A stretch of 64,000 nucleotides of DNA, from the NCBI GenBank assembly GCA_963576565.1, contig OY755042.1, positions 98,202,185 to 98,266,184 on the forward strand, written 5' to 3'. A program made the translations under genes and the position numbers. This DNA is from Aspidapion aeneum (Eukaryota > Arthropoda > Insecta > Coleoptera > Brentidae). Below are positions 44,440 through 55,945 of the stretch, in pieces (positions within the stretch are counted from its first letter, which is position 1; every line of letters starts with the position of its first letter). The notes under the pieces are model-generated. The model searched no databases and was not told the origin of the DNA. It worked only from the letters and a program-made list of their open reading frames with translations.

Positions 44440-46667
44440 CAGGGTGTCCCAAATTGGACACTTTTAGGGGGTTGAAGGTACTTCTAGGGGAGACAGAGAA
44501 AAACTGACCACGCATTGCGAGGCTTGAATTTCAAGAGAAGACTTAAAGTGAAAACCGCATTTTGAAATATCGTCTCGTCTTTGAGCTACGGGGGCGTTTT
44601 GAAAAGTCTGCATTTTGGAAGGGGGTCTATAACTTCGTTATTAGTGGAAATTTTGATTTAGAGTAAATGGCAATTTTATAGACTTTGGCGTGAGGAATTC
44701 ATCTGCTAAATTAAATTTTAGTTTTTGAGATATGACATACAGTTGTATTTTTTCTTATGGAATGGCCTATATTTTAATTAATTTTCGAATTTGTCATTGA
44801 ATTCTTTTCTATGTATTATATGTCATAGTTTGATTGAGCAGTTTAGGAGATATTCAGCTTTTTCACTTATTTCTAGTGCGTTATGATTTCCTGCTGAGGC
44901 AGGTCAAGGCACTCCAGTATTTTTATTATTTTACACAGTCACAAATATAGTAAGCCTGCTTTGGAAAAATTATAATTCAGCTGACAGCCCTCAAAGCCTA
45001 GTTATAAAAAGAAACAAAAATTACAGACTCAATAGAAATTCGAAACTGTTAAAAATTATTAATAATTAATGCGTCATAGATCAACAGAAAAAATAACAAC
45101 CAACCTATTAACTAATAATGCCTATCTGCTCTAACTTACGGTCCCTCCCGGGATACCTTTGAAGATACAAGTTTCCAGCATCCTGTCGATTATCATTACT
45201 TTTTCAGTAACATTTTAACATGTCATACTTTTCATCGCTTTGATATATATTTCAAAATAAAATTAAAAACGCTTTTGTGCAAAATAATTTCATTTCAAAG
45301 CGTAATGTCAAATTGTTTGAACAATTAAAAACAATGACAAAACGCCAAGACGCAAGGCCAACTTGATTTGCATAGTATAAGACAACAAAACTATAGGAGT
45401 ATTGAAGTAGGATTTGACCGCAAGGCTTTCATGTCAATGGCGCATGACGTCATTCAACGCACACTAGACAAAAATAAAAATCTTAATTATCTCCGAAACT
45501 GCTCAATCGAACTATGACATATGATACATCATTTTAAAAAAAAACTCAATGACGAATTCGAAAATTAATTAAAATATAGGCCATTCCATAAGAAAATACT
45601 CTGGCAATATATGGGCCCCTAAGCTCACACTAGGTACTATAGTTATAGTGTACGTGTGAGCTAATATAACTAAAAACTAAAATATATTTTATTTAACTCC
45701 AGACTAAATTACCTTTTGTTTGATACCACACAAGCCATGTTTTGACTTAAACTCAAATTTTTGAAATCTACCCCCACCCTTAAAAAAAACAAAAAACTAA
45801 ACTGTATTTTGTTAAACTCCGGACTCAATTACCTTTCGTTTGATATCACACACGCCATATTTTCACTTAAACTCTAATTTTTAAAATATACCCCCACCCT
45901 TTTTTTTACAATAAATTAAAATGTATTTTGTTTAACTGCAGACTCAATTACCTTTCGTTTGATATCACACATGCCATATTTTCACATAAACTCTAATTTT
46001 TGAAATCAACCCCCACCCTTTTATTTGGTTTCTGTCCGGTGGATTTTGTTCATTTTTAAATGGGACCATCTCGACCCAAGACCCAGCCTAGGTACCAAAT
46101 TTCATTAAAATCGGCCAAGCGGTTTTTGAGTTATGCGCGTTGGTCGTTACAGACATACAGACAGACAGACAGACAGACATACAGACAGACAGACAGACCG
46201 ACAGACGGCGCAACAAAAAAGTTTCAAAATCATCTGAAACGCAAAGATATATAAAAATTTTTGAAATCGGAGCAACTTTTTTTTTCTCGAAAAAATTAGG
46301 ATCACCATAGCTCACACTACTATAGTATAGTATATGTGTGAGCTAAAATGAAACTTTATGTCATATCTCAGAAACTAAAAGTGACAGTTAAAATTTAATT
46401 TAGCGGGTGAATTCCTCGTGACAAAGTATAAAACTGCAATTTACTCTAAACCAAAATTTTCACTAATAACGAAGTTATAGATCCCCTTCCAAAATGCAGA
46501 CTTTGCAAAAAGCCCCCGTAGCTCAAAGACGAGACGATATTTCAAAATGCGGTTTTTACTATAAGTCTTTTCTTGAAATTTGAGCCTCGCAATGCATGGT
46601 CAGTTTTTCTCTGTCTCCCCTAGAAGTACCTTAAACCCCCTAAAAGTGTCCAATTTGGGACACCCTG
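44440..46667. mobile_element. Long-TIR mariner-like element (CAGGGTGTCCC)
   Basis: CAGGGTGTCCCAAATTGGAC and its inverse bound a palindrome with arms of about 440 bp, flanked by TA (44438-44439, 46668-46669). The right arm is interrupted by the hairpin-ended element at 45600-46345. The interior between the arms (about 44900-45480) has no transposase. Confidence 0.88.
45600..46345 (+). mobile_element. Hairpin-ended repeat element, copy 2
   Basis: Same plan as 30981-31721: TCTGGCAATATATGGGCCCC start, AGCTCACAC...GTGTGAGCT hairpin, three tandem units, (ACAG)n at 46150-46207, terminal hairpin. It is inserted in the right arm of the surrounding palindrome, whose left arm shows the uninterrupted sequence. 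Confidence 0.88.
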
Positions 46668-46918
46668 TACTGCACAAACCACTACACTTTTTAATCACTT
46701 ACAACTAGTATATATTCGTATTTACGCCGAAAGCTGTAAACATAATGTTTGTTAAATGCTTGACTGGTGGCACCGTCTCTTAATATAATATAATAATAAT
46801 CTTAAACGGCAACGTTAAACATCAAAAAGTCAGCTGACTATTTCGACCAATAGCAAACGGAATGCAAGTTGTGAACTAGCCGCTCATCTCAACTGTGCCT
46901 ATTAAAAACTCTCCGCTA

Positions 46919-48004
46919 GAGATGTGCTTAGCAGTTCATTTTAATGAACTAGTTCATGTGAACTAGTTCACCAAAATGAGCTAGTTCACTGAACTAGTTC
47001 GTTTGAACTCTTAACGGAATGGCTATATGGATAAGCGTGTTATATATTTATATTATATATTCATTCTGTAAAAAAAATAAACGTGTTTATCGTAAGGACA
47101 CTCATCGTAAAGGCAAGGTAAAGCTTGCTTGACGATGAGTGACCTTAGTTTATCGTATTTCTGAGTTGTTTTATTTAATTGTTTAATTTTTAGTTAAAAT
47201 ATTTGCAGAAACAGTTTAAAATTATTTTTATTGTAATGCTTTTTTTTATTAAAATATTTTACAGTAGGTATAAATACATAATAAATAATTGGACATTCGT
47301 CAAAATGTTATTATTTTGTATTAGGCTAGCAGTTCCTTAATTTTCCGCAATCAAATCAAAATTTGAAATACTTAGTTCACCGTAGCTTAAGCGTGCAACG
47401 AAACAGGTGATTCGACTAGCCGACTGAACGAACGCCGGTTTTTAATTATTAGTTCAACTCAATAGTTCATTTCTAACAGTTCGTTCGTTCATCGTAGAAA
47501 GCACCGCGGTATCGTTCACTCGTTCAGTATTCTGTCCTCGTTCAGCATTTCATGAACAGGAAGACAGATGCCGCATTCCTAATGTTATAAAATCTATCTT
47601 ATTCTTAGTAACTGACCCAAAATGGCCCTATTATTTTGTATTAGGCTAGCAGTTCCTTAATTTTCCGCATTCAAATCAAAACTTTAAATAGCTAGTTCAT
47701 CGTAGCTTAGGCGTGCCACTCAATGCAACGAAACAGGTGATTCGACACTCTAACCGACTGAACGAACGCCGATTTTTACTTATTAGTTCATTTCTAACAG
47801 TTCGTTCGTTCATCGTAAAAAACACCGCGGTATCGTTCACTCGTTCAGTGCTCGTTCAGCATTTCATGAACAGGAAAACAGATGCCGCGTTCCTAGTGTA
47901 CAGAAATCGTTGCTTCTTTATAGTTCACTTTGAACTAGTTCGTTTTCCTTGTTGAATGAACTAGTTCATTTTTCTAGTTCGTTCGCGAACTACCCATACT
48001 CTAG
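46919..48004. mobile_element. hAT-like element rich in GAACTAGTTC palindromes
   Basis: Perfect 8-bp duplication CTCCGCTA (46911-46918, 48005-48012). Both ends carry clusters of GAACTAGTTCA (46940-47010 and 47930-47990). The interior holds a direct repeat of about 310 bp (47320-47570 versus 47635-47880, starting TTATTTTGTATTAGGCTAGC). No transposase. Confidence 0.8.
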
Positions 48005-48019
48005 CTCCGCTATTATTTC

Positions 48020-48255
48020 CATCCCTGTAAAAAACGCTGTAGCAAAAGAAAGCAAAAACTTTCCACAGCCAAAGCGTATCAAAAATTGTTTGTTAATAGA
48101 TTGACACATTAACAACCTTTTGTTTTTGCAATTTAAAATATTATAAGTAAATACCGTAGATTATGTTGATTTGTTGTGTTTTAGCAAGTTAATATATCAA
48201 GTGGCGCCATCTGTACAAAAGCCCACCAAATGCTAAAATATTCTACACATACCTC
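48020..48255 (+). repeat. Dispersed repeat (GGCGCCATCTG family), copy 3
   Basis: AAAAACGCTGTAGCAAAAGA through GGCGCCATCTGTACAAAAGC; see 43700-43925. Confidence 0.8.
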
Positions 48256-48386
48256 CTGCATCAGTGTCTCAACAGTTTAGTTAGGACCAATGAGTATACG
48301 ACCCATATAGAGTGGCAACCGGCGAGCTTTGCAACATTGTGGGGCAGATTGCGTTGATATAAATTCGCCTACTATTTGGTCCAGAG

Positions 48387-50481
48387 CACAGTGTGCCTGA
48401 ATGAAGTATAGGTTACATAAAAATGGTTCCAAAAACTAATTGCACATTTTGAATTTGGACTCTTTCCTGCCTTCAGAGCCACATTCATATAAATCCTAGC
48501 TGATCCTCTTCTCGAAAGTTTTTCGATTTTTTGCCTTTTTTCTAATTACTCTAGGCGCTGGCTCCTGTCACGTGTGATCTAATATGTACGCTCAGTTTGA
48601 CTGTGGGGATTTATTAAGCCCCCATAGGAGTATGAAAAAAGTTTGGTCACGTGGTCAAACTCATGATCGTTTGGCCGCCATCTTTGAAAATGGCCGCCAA
48701 ATTGATAGATTTTTTGTCTAGGCGTATCTCCCTACCCAGAGGTCCGATTTTACTTTTTTAAAGGCTTTTTTGTTCCTTGTTTTAAAAGCAAACTAATTTT
48801 GTTATTACACATTTTTTGATAAATCAAGTAGTTTTTGAGATATACTAAGATTATTAGTATTTCCGCTCGCACAACAATTAAAATAATACCCATGCTCATT
48901 TTATTGTAGCTACAAAATTATTGACATTTGTTTTTTTTTGTTACATAGAAGGCTTTAAACCTTTCACAGAAGAGGATATTGACTTTATGTTTTTAAAGTT
49001 CGATGGATGGTACCCGATGGTACCCCTAAAGACTGTCTTAAAAGGGTGTTTTCTAAAACTGTTCACAAGATTATACAAAAAGTAAATTTGCAGCGAAACC
49101 GAGGGGTGAACAGCTAACCCAAAATGTGTACACCGATTGTGAAAATCCACAATTTTTTGCTAAGATTGTGTAAAGATTGTGAGGGATTGTGCTACGATTG
49201 TGAGGGATTGCGAGGGATTGTGGAGGACTGTGCAGCGGTGTAGCGTGCCTGAAGAAGCGGGGGGCGACAGCCCATCAAAAAAAAAATCATGTCTATAGTT
49301 TCCTTTGCGCGGGATTGTGAAGGACTATGGTAAGATTGTGAGGGATTGAAGACAGATTGGGACAGACTGTGTAAAGATTGTGAAGGATTGTGGGATGAAG
49401 GATTGTGAGTGATTGGGATGGATTGTGTAAAGATTGTGAGGGATTGTGGTAAGATTGTGAGGGATTGTGGTAAGATTGTGACAGATTGTGAGTGATTGGG
49501 AGGGATTGTGTAAAGATTGTGAGAAATGTGTACACCGATTGTGAGAGCTGTTCACCCCTCGAGCGAAACTATACATCCTAGCGAAAAACGATAAAAATAA
49601 TTTTTTATAGCACTTTTAATTCCGCTTTTTTTAATGTATCACTTAGCATCCTAGCTTTGATAGCTGTACAAGCCAGCTAAAATATACAATTTTGTAAATA
49701 TTCTATGTTTCTGCTTCAAATGTTTAATATGTTTTTCTTAAAAATTGTAAAAGATATGACAAGGACCAGAAGAAGCGGAATTAAAAGTACTACAATAAAT
49801 TATTCTTAACGTTTTTCGCTAGGATGCATTTACTTTTTCTATAATCTTGTGAGCAGTTTTAGAAACCACGCTCTTTAAGGAAGTCTTAAGGGGTACCATC
49901 CATCGAACTTTAAAATCATAAAGTCAATATCCTCTTCTGTGAAAGGTTTAAAGCCCTCTATGTAACAAAAAAAACAAATGTCAATATTATTGTAGCTACA
50001 ATAAAATGGGCTTGGGTAGAATTTTAATTCTTTTGCGAGCGAAAATACTAATAATCTTGGTATATATCAAAAACTACTTGATTTATTCAAAAATGTGTAA
50101 TGACAAAATTTATTTGCCTTTAAGAAAGTATAGCAAGCAAAAAATTAAAATCTGATCACTGGGTCGGGAGGTACGCTTAAACAAAAAAAAATCTATCAAT
50201 TTGGCGGCCATTTTCAAAAATGGCGGCTAAACGACCATGAGTTTTATAATACTCCTATGGGTGCTTAACCATGCCTCGCTGTCAAACGGGTAACACGTGA
50301 CAGGAGCCAGCGCCTAGCCTAACTAGAAAAATGAGAAAAAATGGATAAAATTTGGAGAAGAGGATCAGCTAGGATTTATATGAATATGGCTCTGAAGTCA
50401 GGAAGTAGTCCTTATTCAAAATTTGCAATTAGTTTATGGAACCATTTTTATGTAACCTATACTTCATTCAGGCACACTGTG
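48387..50481. mobile_element. Foldback element, copy 2 (complete)
   Basis: Full copy, bounded by CACAGTGTGCCTGAATGAAG at the left and its inverse at the right. Arms of about 700 bp meet at a spacer of about 130 bp (roughly 49640-49770). It carries a GATTGTG MITE at 49100-49561. Compared with copy 1 it lacks the P-like insertion. It ends 50 bp before the duplicated eIF4E exon. Confidence 0.9.
49100..49561. mobile_element. GATTGTG MITE, copy 2
   Basis: Same insertion site and same AGCGAAAC duplication (49092-49099, 49562-49569) as at 549-998, so it was inherited with the segmental duplication. The arrays differ in unit number and order, showing that they have changed since. Confidence 0.88.
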
Positions 50482-50531
50482 AGCAATGTTGATAAAAAAC
50501 GGTATAAGAAACTCCTAATGGAAATACGAAC

Positions 50532-51056
50532 CTGCTTTTAATTCGCTCGCCCTCAAAATGTGGTTATACAGAGCCCAAAAAGTTTCCACATAGAGAACAG
50601 TTTGAATCTCGGAATGGTTGTCTTTCCAATCCAAACTTTTATCTTTCCGAAAGAACCACAAAGTCCAAGGAACTTGCAGCTCGTACTGGGGAACTAAAGA
50701 TTGCTTGGGTCCATCTTCCGATTCATTGGGTTCATTTGGAGATTTTTTGGGTTCATTTGGAGATTTTTTGGGTTCATTTGGAGATTTTTTGGGCTCTTTT
50801 GGAGATTGACTGGGTTCGTTTGAATCAGGATTGTTTTGATCAGGACTGCTTTGATCAGGATTGCTTTGATCAGGTTGGCTTTGATCAGGACTAGGACTGG
50901 ACAGTGAACTTAACTCGCTGTCAGGATTAGTGTCTTCGGCTGTGCTCGAACCTGCTTCGGTCACGTCACTCCTCGCAGGACTTGATTCTTCACTTTTTTG
51001 GAAATCTGCTTCACTTCTTGGTGAAACATTGTGAGCATCTGAACTACTAGTACCTG
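50532..51056 (-). pseudogene. Duplicated eIF4E-like exon 2 (copy B)
   Basis: Same 525-nt length, splice sites and open frame as 4012-3488, differing by a few substitutions (for example FFRKDKS here, FFRNDKS in A; the Lys form is closer to typical eIF4E). The NAGNAG acceptor is kept. The matching first exon has been deleted from copy B, so a full-length product from this copy is unlikely, although the exon itself is unbroken and could be spliced to another promoter. Called a pseudogene on context only. Confidence 0.6.
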
Positions 51057-51848
51057 CTGGTTGTGAAACAATAATATCAGTAAAAAGCTTTTGATTTTAA
51101 TATTAGCTGGCTAGTTTTTATTGTACAGGGTGAATTTTTATAATTCCAAAATCCCTGTAAATCGATTATTATTGGGAGTAGAAATTTCAAACAGAAACTA
51201 GTCGATTTGGTAAATTATGGCCACTTCAAGCGCTGTACCTTCCTAGCCCGCGAAGCAATGGCTTTTTTTTTTTTAAATAACGCCGAAAATGTGTTTTTGA
51301 CCTATCTTACCAATATCGTCGTGATTTCTGTCTGTGTGTGTGTAACTGTTACCGGACAACCCCGATTTTAGGATAAACTAGTTTTTCCTAGAGTCCCTGT
51401 ATGTTGACATATTTGGATATATTATCCAAATATGTCAACATACGCAGGGACTCTAGTTTTTCCTAGGCTAAATCAGTTTATCCGAAGAGCGATAGGATGA
51501 ACTAGTTTATCCTAGGCTAAACTGGCTTTCGTAAAATAAATTAATTACGATTAGGAAAAACTGATTTGTCCTTGTCTAAACTAATGCGGACCGATTACAA
51601 AAGTAACGTTTTTACTACTAATTAAAGAAAATATTATTATTACACACAATGTTTACTAATTTTTATTATTTACTTGTTAATACATGTCAAACTATTATGG
51701 CACTTCGAGTTGCAGAGAACGATATTTTTCTTGCAAAGGCATCGGTTCGGTTCGGTGCGGTTCGGTTGTTTGTTGTTTTAAAGAAAAACCACCAAAAGTG
51801 ACATTTTGTTTCAAAGGTTTGTCTAACCATAGCTTGTACTAAAAGTAA
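51057..51848. other. Junction region of copy B
   Basis: 51120-51760 has no match in copy A. It has a hairpin (51400-51462), several TTTTTCCTAG / TTTATCCTAG phrases and a GGTTC pentamer run (51740-51768). 51763-51845 matches 4337-4423 and is followed directly by sequence matching 14203, the scar of a deletion of about 9.8 kb. Confidence 0.75.
51400..51462. repeat. Short near-perfect palindrome
   Basis: AGAGTCCCTG...ATGTTGACATATTTGGATA meets its inverse TATCCAAATATGTCAACAT...CAGGGACTCT. Confidence 0.85.
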
Positions 51849-52055
51849 TGAACAAGAACGAGAGACTCTCAGGGTATTAACTCGACCAAGTCAGCAAACT
51901 GATTTCTATAATTCTTCCTTCCCACTGTCAAAGGTATGAAAGCTCAAACTAACTAAGTAGAAAAACTTTTTTCTTATTTTTCTTTCTTTAATTTCACTTG
52001 TTGTTTATAGTTTTAGGTCCTTGCAGTATTTGCAATTTGGTATTTGATGATCAAT

Positions 52056-52664
52056 CAGGGCTATCAAAATGGACGGGCCACGATCCTCCACTTTGTTGAC
52101 GTCACATCCGGGGCTGATTTTTTTTTGATGGTCACATTACGACACAGCTGATTGTCTTTAAAATATTGAAGTTGGAATGACGTTTCATGGATATTTGATT
52201 TTTTTTTTATGAAGCCGTTTTTGAGATTGTTTTTACTTTATTCTGGCAGAACAATTTTTTTTAAATGTATAGTAAGCCCTAATTTTTATAGCCGCTTCAT
52301 TAGCTCACACAAAAATTAAGTTTAAAGCAGAAGCGAATGTGACAATCACATATGACAAAGTCAAATACATGTCAAATATAACAGTTGGCATGAGGTACAT
52401 GGCGGGTAATTTGAATTCAAAATAAGGAATGCTAAATCTTGAAGATTTTAACCTTTTAATCATGTTGCTTCCTTACAAACCTTTGGTGGAATATCGGGAT
52501 GGTGTCTGAGAATATTTGACTGAAATTTTGCGGAAATCTGTAGTGCCATTTTGAAAATATCATAAAAAAACGTCTGACCTCCCATAAGACCCAATGTAAA
52601 ATTCAGCCCCGGGAGAACAGCTGATTTTTTCAGGGTCGTGGCCTTTATTTTTGTGTTGGCCTTG
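52056..52664. mobile_element. hAT-like non-autonomous element, only in copy B
   Basis: Inverted ends CAGGGCTATCAAAATGG...GGCCACGATCCT and CAAGGCCAACACAAAAAT...GGCCACGACCCT. Direct repeat GATCAAT at 52049-52055 and 52665-52671. Copy A has the empty site at 14505-14511, proving insertion after the duplication. Confidence 0.88.
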
Positions 52665-53628
52665 GATCAATATGCTTAACAACATGGTAACAAAGAGTAA
52701 ATAAATATACATAAATTACCTTTTTTTCAATTATAATTATATCAGCCTTGAAAAAAGCCAAACTTCTTTATGTTCAATTTAGCACTGTGCCTAAGAGTTA
52801 TTTGCAGCAGTAATAGCCAAGTTTAGAATAATATTTCCAAACTAGTCAAAACCTTCTTTCATTTTGAAATTTGTATTGGAGAACTTGGCTTTACTTTTAT
52901 CTCAATTCTTTTTACGGAATACCACCTTCGCGTACTTGAAAGGTTTTTGTTATGATTTCACTCCTTTTTTTTAAGGATTTCGATATTTAAGTTTTAAAGT
53001 AGTAAAATATGCGGAATATTGTTCAAAACTTTTGCAATGCCTTATTAAAAATGTTGAGGTTTTTTTATATTTTCCTACGATTTTATCATACTTCCTGGTC
53101 ATAGAAGACTGATACGCTTAGGTCCCTAGTGTTCCTGGAAGTAGGCAATGTTAATTTTACATTATTTTACATTTATAGGGCAGGAAAGTAAATGAAATCT
53201 TTGGTGTTTTTAAATTTTTTCTTATAGTTTTATTATAGTTCCTATCTACAGTTCAGCACTTTAGCGTTTTTGGAAGTGGATAATGTTACTTTTACATAAC
53301 TTTACATTTATAGGGGAGGGAAATTAATTAAAATTTAGGGTTTTTAAATTTTCTTTTCTAGTTTTATCATAGCTCCAATCTCTATAAAGATCTACGACTG
53401 TGCAAAGTTTGAGTTTCGTTGCTCATTCCGAAGTAGAGTTTTAGAAAGGTCAAATATGGGCTGAAATGTTTCAAGAAAAGATGGTACGGCAGCGCGAACT
53501 TGGCGAGGCACTGCCGTGCCCTCAGATACCACGTAGTAAAGATTCGTATTGAATCATCTCACAATGTCCCGGAGACCTATAAAGTTTCAAAACAAATCTA
53601 GATTTATAGTAAACATAAGTATTTTTAC

Positions 53629-53791
53629 ATCCCTCGAGATGGTTCCTTACAGTCGTACCAGGACTACATTACTTTGCTGCCGAACATCGATAGACCCGAG
53701 GCGTTCGGGCAGCATCCAAATGCTGACATAACTTCACAGATCTCGGAAACTAGGATGTTGTCAGAGACTTTGATGTCATTGCAAATTCAGG
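53629..53791 (+). pseudogene. Dynein exon 2 copy B, acceptor deleted
   Basis: Matches 15530-15687 with few changes up to the donor CAG|GTAACC. About 30 bp spanning the acceptor and the first 29 nt of the exon are missing, the break joining TATTTTTAC to ATCCCTCGAG. One Phe codon of A is Ser here. Cannot be spliced normally. Confidence 0.9.
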
Positions 53792-53977
53792 TAACCCATT
53801 AAACAAAATAGTAGAGTAAATTTGTAAAAAAAGCTGTAAAAACTTATGACCCAAACCTAAATTTTCATGATCCCCAATTTTCCGGCTTAAAATCCAAGTT
53901 GCCAAAGTTAAGAAAGAAAATTAATTCCCTATTTTAGGAGAACTAAAATTAATGGCTTCACTTTAAGAGGGACTTAC

Positions 53978-54190
53978 TCGCATCTCTATGGCCCCACCAT
54001 ACTGCAACTCGGTGGTTTTGTTGATAAACTATATAGTGTTTAAAATATGAATTTTTAAAATTTGGCTATTTTGTTCTTACGGGATTCCCTACCATAAAAT
54101 TCCCTATATGACGTTTTTCCGAATCTTAATTCAGGCTGTGATTTTGTCGCATCTCTATGGACCTAATATACTGCAACTCGTTGCTTTTTT
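53978..54190 (+). repeat. Satellite remnant, about 1.3 monomers
   Basis: Same monomer as 15845-17240, closest to the first unit there (ATAGTGTTTAAAATATGAAT). Shows the state of the locus with minimal array. Confidence 0.9.
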
Positions 54191-54270
54191 TGATAGACCG
54201 TGCGGGGGCACCGGTAGCACCCCCCCTAATTACGGCACTGCTTCCTTGTATAAAACAAAATATTTATGTA

Positions 54271-55613
54271 CAGTGAAACCTCTCCTTGCGGACACCTCTA
54301 TTAAGCGGACACTCCCTTTAGGCGAACAAATTTGTTGTTGGAACCAAGCAACGAAATTCACTCCTATAACAACTGGACGCGGACAATTTTTTTGATTAAA
54401 AAATCCTGAAACCTCCCTTAACCCGACGCGAACCTCTGAAAACGAGACGGAGCGCTGCACGATATGGGCATAAATATTATGTAGTATGTTGGCAACAACA
54501 CACTCTGCAGCCGGGGAATTACCATTTTCAGTTTTAATGCGGAAACTAAACACTTCTGTCATATTTACAACACTTTTTATTCTGCGAGACTGCTGTGTTT
54601 TATTTTTATTGTTCAGTTGGGTAGTAATAGATCTCTGTGAAATGGCGCTTAGTAAAAACTTCTCTGTTTACACGAAAAAATGAAAGTTGTTAACGTTTCG
54701 GGTCACGAAATATCGCTGAAAAATTTAATATCGGAAAAACTCAAGCTGCGGAAATTGTTAACAAATATACAGGGTGTTTCAGACCACCCGCACAGGCCGA
54801 TTATTTTAAAAGGGATAATTATTTTTAAACATTTTTAAATCACTATCAAGGTAGTGAAATGGGCTTCTGATGATGTAGGTTTTAAGGTCCTAGCCTCACA
54901 GGAAGTGTCAAAATTCCGCTCGACGTTGATTTTTTTTAATAGAACATGCTATTTCTAATTGCGGATTTCAATTCTACGCGGAAAAATTAAAACGTTTTAT
55001 TCGAAAACTTTTTCCCAAAAATGCTTTTTTAAACCTCAAAACTGATATTAAATTATTTCGCAGTTATAACCAAGAAAAAAATGGAAACTAACCAAAATAT
55101 GTACTTCCCAAACTTGTTGACACTCAATGACACATTTCCATTGAAAATATTGTTTTTGCCTGTCTTGTGTCATTTAATTTCGACTTTGGTTACTTTCCGT
55201 TTTTGTCTTGGTTATAACTGCGAAATAATTTAATATCAGTTTTGAGGTTTAAAAAAGCATTTTTGGGAAAAAGTTTTCGAATAAAACGTTTTAATTTTTC
55301 CGCGTAGAATTGAAATTTGCAATCAGAACTAGCATGTTCCATTTAAAAAAATCAACGTCGAGCGGAATTTTGACACTTCCTGTAAGGATAGGACCTTAAA
55401 ACCTACATCATCAGAAAGAGCACATCTCACTACCTTGATGGTGATTTAAAAATGTTTAAAAATAATTATCCCTTTAAAAATAATCGGCCTGTGCGGGTGG
55501 TCTGAAACACCCTGTATATTAAAATTTTGCAGTTCTCTCTCTTAAGCGGACACCTTCAATAAGCGGACAAAACTGACGAAACCGTGAGTGTCCGCTTACA
55601 GCAGGTTTCACTG
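54271..55613. mobile_element. Tigger/pogo-like MITE, complete, with nested element
   Basis: CAGTGAAACCTCTCCTTGCG start, GCAGGTTTCACTG end, flanked by TA (54269-54270, 55614-55615). It carries the same decayed helix-turn-helix remnant as 42480-43267 (near 54650-54765). An inner long-TIR element is inserted at 54768-55516. Confidence 0.88.
54768..55516. mobile_element. Long-TIR TA-target element (TACAGGGTGTTTCAG)
   Basis: Palindrome with arms of about 340 bp. Ends TACAGGGTGTTTCAGACCAC and its inverse, duplicated TA at 54766-54767 and 55517-55518. Copy A has the empty site AAATATTAA near 17825. It is therefore younger than the segmental duplication. Confidence 0.92.
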
Positions 55614-55648
55614 TACCTGCTTTCACAGATAATTTTTATATTTCCCAG

Positions 55649-55804
55649 AGCTCCTCAGGCGCACTAGAATCCAAGGAAAGCAAAGTTGCTCAGCTAGCAG
55701 CTGACGTTCTAGCTAAGCTACCTGATCCAATCGACTATGAACTGGCAGACAAAATGATCGGTATCAACAAGAAACCTTTGGATGTCGTATATATGTTATT
55801 ATAG
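55649..55804 (+). pseudogene. Dynein exon 3 copy B, frame destroyed
   Basis: Matches 17956-18111 closely, but the last codons are replaced by a run ending TTATTATAG| before the donor GTAAGT. The exon is 156 nt instead of 161 and its last codon (55802-55804) is TAG. Confidence 0.92.
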
Positions 55805-55945
55805 GTAAGTCGATATTATAGATTTTTAACTCTAAATTTTCATCATCATTAAATCCCCATTAAATTCCCTCCATAATGAATTGTTTCCCAAGTCACCGTA
55901 AATTTCTCAAATATTGGCCCACATTGGGGGGAGTGCTTCCCCTCA

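Larger units (their letters stand above)
43927..46886. mobile_element. Outer element with GAGCGGCTAGTTCACAACTTG ends
   Basis: GAGCGGCTAGTTCACAACTT at 43927 is inverted at about 46866-46886, and the adjacent TTTGCTATTGATTGACATAG also has an inverted partner. It carries a 162-bp direct duplication and the palindromic element 44440-46667. Its flanks share no obvious target duplication. Confidence 0.6.

Noticed and set aside
46060..46315. Open frames with Gln-Thr-Asp-Arg repeats (also near 31530)
   Set aside because: Translations of the ACAG microsatellite in the hairpin-ended element.
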